Positions 1 through 5,676 of a stretch of DNA of 5,782 nucleotides are shown in pieces; positions within the stretch are counted from its first letter, which is position 1, and each line of letters begins with the position of its first letter. The notes beneath the pieces were generated by a model that was not told the origin of the DNA, did no database searches, and saw only the letters and a program-made list of their open reading frames with translations. Position numbers and translations under genes: made by a program. The DNA is from an uncultured beta proteobacterium (lineage in GTDB: Bacteria > Pseudomonadota > Gammaproteobacteria > Burkholderiales > Burkholderiaceae_C). The stretch is from contig CAIXMC010000340.1 in the NCBI GenBank assembly GCA_903920405.1, positions 1-5,782 on the forward strand, given 5' to 3'.

Positions 1-68
1 AATCCGCCCGAAGCACCCTCCACAAACAGTCACACCCTGCTTGACCCCAAAAACGATTGTGTTTTTAA
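1..68 (+). pseudogene. N-terminal fragment of an Rpn/PD-(D/E)XK-type transposase-nuclease
   Basis: Frame 1 is open from the window edge and contains HTLLDPKNDCVFK (positions 31-69). This resembles the start of Rpn/YhgA-like and PF12784 PD-(D/E)XK transposase-nucleases, whose N-termini typically read like LLDPKNDFVFKxLF. Similarity ends where the inverted repeat begins at 69; the reading frame simply runs on into the repeat. Only about 23 codons are present, so no catalytic residues are visible. The start codon probably lies just before position 1, but this cannot be seen. The family call rests on one short motif and is tentative. If right, this is a broken recombination-type gene abutting a methyltransferase gene that was not its original neighbour. 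Confidence 0.45.
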
Positions 69-91
69 GGCTTCCCACTTAAGGCGGGACA
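69..91 (+). repeat. Left inverted repeat (23 bp)
   Basis: Exact reverse complement of 203-225. The first mismatch outward is the partner of 226 and inward that of 202. It begins where similarity to the Rpn-type protein ends. Confidence 0.95.
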
Positions 92-114
92 AATGCAAAA
101 TCAATGGGGTACGG

Positions 115-765
115 GTGATTCGCGAACGTGGTTTTCTTGGCAGGGGAAGCTCACCCATTTGGTTGATTAGCCGTAACAAGCGCATGCAACTGACTTCATC
201 CCTGTCCCGCCTTAAGTGGGAAGCCCGCTTTCTGGAGCCTGCGTGCGGCAGCGGCAACTTCATCGTCCAAATCTTGCGGCGCAAACTCGCGGCTGTGGAA
301 CTTAAATATGGCAAGTCTGACTTTGAGCGGCAGCATTATGGTCTGTTAGCGATCATGTGCATCTACGGCATCGAACTGCTGGAGGACAACATAGCCGAAT
401 GCCGCTCCAACGTGCTGGATGTATTGGCCGGATATCTCAATCTCAATGAGAACGATGACCTGTACCGGGCAGCCTTGTTCGTGCTGTCCCAAAATCTTGT
501 GCATGGCGATGCGCTGACCATGCGCAACCATGACGGCCAACCCATCACCTTCGCTGAATGGGGCTATCTGGGCAAGGGCAAGTACCAGCGGCGCGACTTC
601 CGCTTTGACGTACTCACAGGGTCGTCAGCGTTTAGCGCCGAGGGTTCACTCTTTGCCGACCTGGGTCAACACGAAATCTTCGTACCGATCAAAACGCACC
701 TACCCATGACCATGCGCGAACTGGCTGCCACCGCTTCAGGCGACAGCCCGACGGAGACCTCATGA
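115..765 (+). CDS. 5'-truncated N6-adenine DNA methyltransferase (motif I subunit) of an R-M locus
   Basis: The gene is recognisable from position 226 to the stop. SAM-binding motif I, FLEPACGSGNF, lies at 229-261, followed by a conserved-looking region (AAVELKYGKSDFE, MCIYGIELL, NLVHGDAL). These are typical of class I SAM-dependent DNA methyltransferases in three-gene R-M loci. No (N/D)PP(Y/F) catalytic motif is visible in this product. Everything before codon 226 is foreign: the open frame runs back through the inverted-repeat element into an Rpn-like fragment. Possible starts are GTG at 115 or ATG at 184, both inside the repeat element and without a convincing ribosome site, so a hybrid protein begun upstream of the window is also possible. 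The stop overlaps the next gene as ATGA (762-765), implying translational coupling. It is probably non-functional or altered. Confidence 0.7.
   Translation: MIRERGFLGRGSSPIWLISRNKRMQLTSSLSRLKWEARFLEPACGSGNFIVQILRRKLAAVELKYGKSDFERQHYGLLAIMCIYGIELLEDNIAECRSNVLDVLAGYLNLNENDDLYRAALFVLSQNLVHGDALTMRNHDGQPITFAEWGYLGKGKYQRRDFRFDVLTGSSAFSAEGSLFADLGQHEIFVPIKTHLPMTMRELAATASGDSPTETS
203..225 (-). repeat. Right inverted repeat (23 bp)
   Basis: Exact reverse complement of 69-91. It ends one codon before the methyltransferase motif I sequence (FLEP...) at 229, so it marks the point where the normal methyltransferase N-terminus was lost. Confidence 0.95.
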
Positions 766-2347
766 ATGCTCAAGTCAGTTTTTCGTTGCGAGGTCGCAAC
801 CCCGATGTATTGACCTGCATTGCCAACCTGTCGAACGACGAGGTCTTTACACCGCCCGAGCTGGCGGCCGCATGTTGGACATGCTGGCCAAGGCTTGGGG
901 CCAAGACCACGATGGTGCAGATTTGTGGTCGGACAAGACCGTGCGGTTTCTGGACCCATTCACCAAATCAGGCGTTTTTCTGCGTGAAATCACCAGCCGT
1001 TTGACCCAGGGTTTGGCGCAGCAGATACCTGACCTGCAAGAACGTGTGAACCACATCCTTAAGCAGCAGGTGTTTGGCATTGGCATCACGCGCATGACCA
1101 GCCTACTGGCGCGGCGTAGCGTGTATTGCTCCAAGTACGCCAATGGTGCGCACTCCATTGCTACGAGTTTTGACAGTGATGCGGGCAACATCTGGTTCGA
1201 GCGAACCGAGCACTCATGGAGTGATAACAAGTGTCAGTTTTGTGGTGCACCTAAAGTCATCTTGGACCGCGATTCAGGTCTTGAGAACTATGCCTATGCT
1301 TTTATTCATGCTAAAGAAATTAAAACTCGGATTGCTGAGATATTTGGAGGTTCTATGCAGTTCGACGTAATCATCGGGAATCCACCATATCAAATGAAGG
1401 GGGGAGCAGGTGGCACGAGTGATTCATCGATTTATCACCTCTTCGTAGAACAAGCAAAGATGCTTGAGCCCAAGTATTTATCGATGGTGATCCCCTCCCG
1501 TTGGCTTACGGGAGGCCGTGGCCTCGATGAGTTTCGGAAGGAAATGCTCAGTACACACAAACTCACGCGGCTAGTCGATTTTCCAGTTTCAAAAGAAGTA
1601 TTTCCAAATGTTGAGGTTAAAGGAGGTATCTGCTACTTCCTCTGGTCGGCAGACCATAACGGACAGTGTGATGTCACTGTTGTTCGCGGTGTCGAGGAAG
1701 TATCCTCGTCTCGGCAACTAGATGAGTTTGAAGTATTTGTTCGGGATCCGATTGCTGTTGGTATCCTACGCAAGGTTTTGAGAGCTGGGGAGCTGCCTAT
1801 TACCAACATCTTGACTGCTGACACGCCGTTCGGCATCGCAACCAATTTCGATGGATTTCATGACAAGATGAAAGCGGGAGATATAGCGCTTCACTATGTC
1901 CGAAGTGGCAAGCGCGCCATTGGTTTTATCCCACGGCAAATGATCGCGAAGAACGTCACCCTAATCGACAAGTGGAAAGTACTTGTCCCAGAAGCGGGCT
2001 CAGATGGAGGGCAGAAGATTCCTGACTCAGTGCTCGGTAAACCGTGGTTAAGCCCGCCGCCATCGGTTTCTACTCAGTCGTTTCTTGCATTCTGGGTGTC
2101 AAGTGAAAACGAGGCTCGAAGCCTTGAGTCCTATTTCCGAACCAAGTTTTTCAGACATCTTGTCTCGTTGCGCAAGCTCACGCAGCATGCACTTAGATCG
2201 ACTTATTCATGGATTCCAATTCAGGTGTGGGATAAACAGTGGACTGATGAAGTGCTTTATAAAAAATACGGACTCACGGTAGATGAGATTGACTACATCG
2301 AAACTGTCATTCGTCCAATGGACAGCAACACCGAGGTTGCTGAATGA
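762..2347 (+). pseudogene. Eco57I-like N6-adenine DNA methyltransferase with target-recognition region, 1-nt frameshift
   Basis: The start (MNAQVSFSLRGRNPD, ATG 762) overlaps the previous stop. The first frame is good to about 866 (VFTPPELA) and then turns to nonsense ending at 1004. The true protein resumes at ATG 872 (MLDMLAKAWGQDHDGADLW) and continues to 2347. One extra G in the GG at 866-867 would restore ELAGRMLD, so a single-base deletion, or a read error, best explains the break. Counting from 872, variant motif I FLDPFTKSGVF is at residues 26-36 and catalytic NPPY at 170-173. Cys86, His94, Cys121 and Cys124 lie between them and might bind zinc. The roughly 320 C-terminal residues should be target recognition. 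DNA near motif IV is AT-richer than its neighbours. The 872 ATG could still yield a 491-residue protein lacking about 36 residues. The stop overlaps the next start (2344-2347). Confidence 0.8.
861..872 (+). other. Frameshift site in the second methyltransferase gene
   Basis: The reading frame must move by one base between the CTG codon at 861-863 and the ATG at 872. Reading GCG GGC CGC ATG instead of GCG GCC GCA TG joins both halves as ELAGRMLD. I see no slippery heptamer plus stem-loop that would argue for programmed frameshifting. Confidence 0.75.
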
Positions 2348-2493
2348 TGGGTAAACCAATCGACGAAATCCTCACCCCCAAACCCGAAACCCGCCCCCGC
2401 ATCTACGCCTACGCCATTGCCGATGCCGCACACCACGGCCAGCTCAAGGTGGGCCAGACCACGCGGGACGTGAAGCGGCGTGTGGCCGAGCAG
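2347..2493 (+). repeat. Direct repeat, copy 1 (restriction-gene 5' end)
   Basis: Aligns codon by codon with 4009-4158. There are 10 substitutions over 147 aligned bases (93% identity) and one 3-base difference (an ACT codon only in copy 2). Five substitutions are synonymous. The repeat ends sharply after GCC GAG CAG. Confidence 0.95.
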
Positions 2494-2506
2494 TGCAGCG
2501 ATGTAA

Positions 2507-2512
2507 AAGGGA
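2507..2512 (+). promoter_or_regulatory. Ribosome binding site deciding the Fic start
   Basis: AAGGGA lies 7 bases before the ATG at 2520 and only 1 base before the ATG at 2514, favouring 2520 (MKPLEKFF) as the Fic start. Confidence 0.55.
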
Positions 2513-2519
2513 AATGACC

Positions 2520-3530
2520 ATGAAGCCACTGGAAAAGTTCTTTACAGAAGACCCCAAGTGGCACGAAAAAATCGGTGCCATCTACGCCTTGCTGGAGCGC
2601 GTCAAGATCAGCGAGGAGCAGTCGGGCGATGTGCTGCACCTGCGCAAACTCAATCGCATCCTCTCTGTTCACGCCTCGACCGCCATTGAAGGCAACCAGC
2701 TCACCCTGGGCCAGGTCACCGATGTCATCAACGGCAAGCCGGTGTGGGGGCCACCCAAAGACATCAAAGAAGTGCAAAACGCCTGGCACGCCTACAACGA
2801 GATGCCTGGCTATGCTCCGTGGCGGGTCAACGACTTGCTGCGGGCGCACGCGCACCTGACGGATACGTTGATTGGCGAATCGGGCCAGTTCCGCTCCGGC
2901 GGCGTCGCCGTGGTGGGCAGCGATGGCACGCTATTGCACCGCGGCGCACTATCGGCGCAAGTTCCCACACTTGTAGAACAGCTCCTGCACTGGGGGCAAA
3001 CCTGCGAAGCGCATCCGCTCATCACGAGTTCTGCCGTTCACTACCGGCTGGAGTACATCCACCCGTTTAGGGATGGCAACGGCAGAATTGGGCGGCTATG
3101 GCAAACGCTGATTCTTGCCCAGTGGAATCCCTTGTTTGCCTGGATGCCGATGGAGACCCTGGTGCACCACAACCAAGCGCTGTATTACAGGGCCTTGCAG
3201 GAGTCGCATGCGGGCGCGGTGGTGGATTGCCGACCGTTTATCGACTTTATGCTGGATGCCATTGCCAACTCGCTCTACAAATACATCGATGTGGCGGCGC
3301 AGACTGTGGTGGATGTCGGTGCAAATGTCGGTGTAAATGTCGGTGTAACGGATCAGATTCTGGCGCTTTTGGGACAAGAGCCCGGGCTGTCTGCCAAGGA
3401 AGTGGCCAACTTGCTCAACAAGACCCCCCGTACCATCGAGCGCCACCTGAAAGCACTGCGTGAGCAAGGTCGCATTCAGCGCGTGGGTTCTGACAAGGCT
3501 GGGCATTGGGAAGTTGTTGACCCAACATAA
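2520..3530 (+). CDS. Class II Fic-domain protein (putative AMP-transferase) with C-terminal winged helix
   Basis: The product has 336 residues. The Fic active-site motif HPFRDGNGRIGR is complete at residues 181-192 (catalytic His181, phosphate-binding GNGR), so the core should be able to transfer AMP or a related nucleotide moiety to a hydroxyl on a target protein. STAIEGN at 53-59 matches the N-terminal inhibitory motif (S/T)xxxE(G/N), with Glu57 as the expected self-inhibiting residue; this defines class II. Residues 278-336 form a winged helix-turn-helix (LSAKEVANLLNKTPRTIERH). A 4-residue repeat linker (DVGA, NVGV, NVGV; 265-276) joins the two parts. No signal peptide or membrane segment is seen. 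Start 2520 is chosen from the AAGGGA at 2507. Fic proteins of this shape occur widely as stand-alone regulators. The target here is unknown; the gene looks intact and belongs to the inserted cassette. Confidence 0.9.
   Translation: MKPLEKFFTEDPKWHEKIGAIYALLERVKISEEQSGDVLHLRKLNRILSVHASTAIEGNQLTLGQVTDVINGKPVWGPPKDIKEVQNAWHAYNEMPGYAPWRVNDLLRAHAHLTDTLIGESGQFRSGGVAVVGSDGTLLHRGALSAQVPTLVEQLLHWGQTCEAHPLITSSAVHYRLEYIHPFRDGNGRIGRLWQTLILAQWNPLFAWMPMETLVHHNQALYYRALQESHAGAVVDCRPFIDFMLDAIANSLYKYIDVAAQTVVDVGANVGVNVGVTDQILALLGQEPGLSAKEVANLLNKTPRTIERHLKALREQGRIQRVGSDKAGHWEVVDPT
3312..3347 (+). repeat. Three 12-bp tandem repeats in the Fic linker
   Basis: Units are gatgtcggtgca, aatgtcggtgta and aatgtcggtgta; the last two are identical. 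They encode DVGA-NVGV-NVGV. Because the unit is a multiple of 3, gain or loss of a unit would change linker length without breaking the frame. Confidence 0.95.
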
Positions 3531-3553
3531 ACAAATATATATTTGTATATAAA
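3531..3553 (+). promoter_or_regulatory. AT-rich palindrome, putative promoter/operator of the HigA-like gene
   Basis: ACAAATATATATTTGT (3531-3546) is a perfect 16-bp palindrome immediately after the Fic stop, followed by TATATAAA. TTGACC at 3517-3522 with TATATT at 3538-3543 (15-bp gap) could be a weak sigma70 promoter. HigA-like proteins repress their own operon through palindromes overlapping the promoter, so this is a plausible operator. That role is inferred from position and symmetry only. Confidence 0.45.
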
Positions 3554-3673
3554 ATGCAGAATGGCAGCAGAAAAAATGCCAGGACAGACGTCGAACTGGT
3601 TCACAAGAGGCTCAAGGCGGCTCAGCAGCATTACGAGGCACACTATGAAAAAGCAAGCAAATACCCACGTTGA
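3554..3673 (+). pseudogene. C-terminal remnant of a HigB/Gp49-like toxin
   Basis: A 39-codon frame starting at ATG 3554, right after the palindrome, encodes KNARTDVELVHKRLKAAQ...HYEAHYEKA. This resembles the C-terminal tail of HigB-type (phage Gp49-like, RelE fold) toxins, which commonly end KTPKTDxELIxxRLKAA. Such toxin genes sit immediately upstream of antitoxins like the one that follows, and this frame overlaps the antitoxin start by 29 bases. The body of the toxin, including its catalytic surface, is missing. Either an internal deletion joined the promoter region to the 3' end, or the Fic gene replaced the rest. There is no clear ribosome site. The identification rests on the tail pattern and the location, so it is moderately sure. 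Confidence 0.55.
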
Positions 3674-3995
3674 CGGAACAGAATTCGAGCGCAGCAGCGG
3701 CAACGTTTTTGCAGACCTGGGGCTGGCGCAACCCGAAGAACTCAAGACCAAGCTGGTTTTGGCCATGCGATTGAACGAGCGCATCAAGGCACTGCATTTG
3801 AAACAGTCAGACATTGGGGCGCGGCTGGGGCTGGCCCAACCCAATGTTTCCGCCCTGCTGAACTATCGGCTGGATAACTTTTCATCCGAAAAGCTGCTGG
3901 AATTTTTCAACACCTTGGGTTATGACGTTGATTTTTTAATCCGTCCAGCCACCGGCTCGCAACGCGGCAGCACGCGTGTGTTGATGGCAGTTTGA
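3645..3995 (+). CDS. HigA-like helix-turn-helix antitoxin (XRE/HTH_37 type), without its toxin
   Basis: The product has 116 residues, a typical length for antitoxins of the HigBA/Gp49 families. A helix-turn-helix covers about residues 43-75 (RLNERIKAL, KQSDIGARLGLAQPNVSALL) followed by the characteristic LLEFFNTLGYDVDFLI stretch at 84-99. Such proteins bind the paired toxin and repress the operon promoter. ATG 3645 is chosen because GAGG lies 6 bases upstream (3635-3638) and the sequence before it reads better in another frame as a toxin tail. Its partner toxin appears deleted, leaving an orphan that may only regulate transcription, perhaps at the palindrome at 3531, or protect against toxins encoded elsewhere. 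It ends 13 bases before the restriction-gene ATG, so it is likely cotranscribed. Confidence 0.85.
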   Translation: MKKQANTHVDGTEFERSSGNVFADLGLAQPEELKTKLVLAMRLNERIKALHLKQSDIGARLGLAQPNVSALLNYRLDNFSSEKLLEFFNTLGYDVDFLIRPATGSQRGSTRVLMAV

Positions 3996-4008
3996 ATTGG
4001 CAGCGCCA

Positions 4009-4158
4009 ATGAATAAACCAACTATCGACGAAGTCCTCCCCCCCAAGCCCGAAGCCCGCCCCCGCATCTATGCCTACGCCATTGCCGATGCCGCACACCA
4101 TGGCCAGCTCAAGGTGGGCCAGACCACGCGGGATGTGAAACGGCGTGTGGCCGAGCAG
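4009..4158 (+). repeat. Direct repeat, copy 2 (restriction-gene 5' end)
   Basis: Partner of 2347-2493, in the same orientation 1.66 kb away. Copy 2 continues into the full gene, whereas copy 1 stops after the same CAG codon. Confidence 0.95.
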
Positions 4159-5676
4159 CTCAAAACAGCCGCCATCCAGAACTTCACCATCGAACTGGAT
4201 GAAGCCGCCGAACGAGATGACGGCTCCATCTTCACCGACCACGAAGTTCGGGCCTCGCTGGTTAAAAAGGGATTCAACAACAACACGCTGGAATGGGTGC
4301 ACTGCACTGTGGCCGATGTGGCTACCGTGTTGGCCGAGTTGCGCACGGGCCAGCGATTGGGTGGCACACACCACGAGACCTTTGGCCTGCGCGACGAACA
4401 GCTTGACGCGGTCAACAAAACTTTTGCTTACTACCAATCCATTTGGGCCGAGGATGCCAACGCTACCCCGCGCTTTCTGTGGAACGCCAAGATGCGTTTC
4501 GGCAAGACCTTCACCACCTACCAGTTGGCCAAAAAACTCCAGACCAAGCGCGTGCTGGTGCTGACCTTCAAACCGGCGGTGGAAGACGCTTGGGCATCCG
4601 ATCTGGAAAACCATGTGGACTTTGACGGCTGGCAATACCTGTCGCGATCATCAAACAGCGACCCGACGCAGATTGACCGTGCCAAACCGGTGGTGTATTT
4701 CGGCTCGTTTCAAGACCTGTTGGGCCGCGACGCGGCGGGCAATATCAAACCGCGCAACGAGTGGCTGCACGCGGTGAATTGGGATTTGGTGGTATTTGAC
4801 GAATATCACTTTGGTGCCTGGCGGGACACGGCCAAGGAGTTGTTTGAGGGTGAGGACGACACGGTGGCCAAGAAAGAGGCCAAGCTGGAATATGCGGGTG
4901 AGCTGGATGGCATCAACGAAGACCTGACCGTGCTGTCAAATCAGGAAACTGACTTTTTGCCCATCACCACCCGGGCCTATTTGTACCTATCAGGCACGCC
5001 GTTCAAGGCGCTGGCCACGGGCGAGTTCATTGAGGAGCAAATCTTCAACTGGACCTACACCGACGAACAGCGTGCCAAAGCAGCGTTTGCCGCCACGCAC
5101 CCTGCCAAACGCAACCCCTATGCCGCTTTGCCGCAGATGCGCCTGCTGACCTACCAGATGCCAGACGAGTTGCTGGCCATTGCCAGCGGTGGGGAATTTG
5201 ACGAGTTTGATCTGAATGCGTTTTTTGAAGCCAAGGGCGCAGGCGCTGCAGCCGAGTTCAAACACAAGAGCGATGTACAAAAGTGGCTGGACATTATTCG
5301 CGGCGGCTATGCAGCCCAGTCGGCGGAATTGCTGAAAACGGGCACACGTCCGCCGTTTCCGTACTCCGACGTGCGCCTGCTGCCGTATTTGCAGCATTCG
5401 TTTTGGTTTTTGCCCAATGTGGCGGCCTGCCATGCGATGGCGAATTTGCTGGCCGAGCGGCACAACACTTTTTGGCTGGGCTACCAGGTCATTGTGGCTG
5501 CAGGTGCTGCGGCAGGCATTGGGCTGGAGGCGCTGCCACCCGTACGCAGGGCCATTGGCAGCGGGTTCGAGTCCAAAACCATCACGCTGTCGTGCGGCAA
5601 GCTGACCACGGGCGTGACGGTGGAGCAGTGGTCGTCCATTCTGATGCTGCGCAATCTGAAGTCACCCGAGACTTAG
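4009..5676 (+). pseudogene. GIY-YIG (T5orf172-like) nuclease fused to SF2 DEAD/DEAH helicase; 3'-truncated restriction subunit
   Basis: The remaining 555 residues start with a T5orf172/GIY-YIG-like domain (IYAYAI at 20-25, KVGQT at 35-39, Arg46; Glu79 is a candidate metal ligand). A superfamily 2 helicase follows: Walker A variant MRFGKT at 162-167, motif II DEYH at 264-267, motif III SGTP at 328-331 and a motif V-like CGKLTTGVTV at 529-538. In intact relatives, as I recall them, the sequence after LKSPET continues YFQAAFR, a motif VI-like region, and a long C-terminal part. Here TAG follows immediately and the DNA becomes unrelated, so motif VI and the rest are lost and ATP-driven translocation is unlikely. 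ATG 4009 is chosen over TTG 3997 because it matches the start of the first copy. Its role would be restriction of DNA left unmodified by the upstream methyltransferases. Confidence 0.85.

Larger units (their letters stand above)
69..225. mobile_element. 157-bp MITE-like element with perfect 23-bp inverted repeats
   Basis: Positions 69-91 and 203-225 are exact reverse complements over 23 bases; the core is CTTCCCACTTAAGGCGGGAC at 71-90. They enclose 111 bases with no transposase, which partly pair again (aatcaa at 99-104 with ttgatt at 163-168). The size and ends fit a miniature inverted-repeat element. The left flank looks like an Rpn gene and the right flank like a methyltransferase, so this is not a simple insertion into one gene. 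It may instead mark a rearrangement between two copies. The repeat reads TG...CC inward to outward, so the arms could also be the facing ends of two larger insertion sequences. I cannot assign an IS family, and no target-site duplication is evident. Confidence 0.6.
2344..2517 (+). pseudogene. Truncated first copy of the GIY-YIG/helicase restriction gene (N-terminus only)
   Basis: This 57-codon frame (ATG 2344, or 2347) encodes MMGKPIDEIL and then the T5orf172/GIY-YIG-like segment RPRIYAYAIADAAHHGQLKV...QTTRDVKRRVAEQ. It nearly matches the start of the full gene at 4009; residues 17-50 are identical to the later copy. After the CAG codon at 2491-2493 similarity stops and seven unrelated residues lead to TGA. 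Its position directly after the methyltransferase with an ATGA overlap is where the restriction gene would be expected, so this is the original junction, interrupted by the Fic cassette. It contains the GIY-YIG strand motifs but no helicase. It may now act only as a translated leader for Fic, whose possible ATG at 2514 overlaps its stop. Confidence 0.85.

Noticed and set aside
861..872. Programmed ribosomal frameshift
   Set aside because: No slippery heptamer or downstream pseudoknot is evident. A lost base is simpler.
762..1004. Separate 80-residue gene
   Set aside because: Only its first ~35 codons read as real protein. The rest is the out-of-frame part of the frameshifted methyltransferase.
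2409..2855. Reverse-strand frame sharing an end sequence with another at 4074-4418
   Set aside because: The shared part is simply the antisense of the direct repeat.
3312..3347. CRISPR-like repeats
   Set aside because: 12-bp units without spacers, inside a coding frame.
3096..3506. Reverse-strand frame with TDIYTDICTDI repeats
   Set aside because: It is the antisense reading of the Fic linker repeats; the + strand has clear Fic motifs.
3543..3644. Longer antitoxin protein starting at TTG 3543
   Set aside because: The upstream 34 residues look random, while another frame resembles a toxin tail. ATG 3645 has a suitable ribosome site.
3997..4008. TTG start four codons upstream of the second restriction-gene copy
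   Set aside because: The first copy begins with the equivalent of the 4009 ATG, and the added residues (MAAP) do not occur there.
3907..4635. Long reverse-strand frame of 242 codons
   Set aside because: It lies opposite the antitoxin and restriction genes. It arises from codon bias in GC-rich DNA and shows no recognisable motif.
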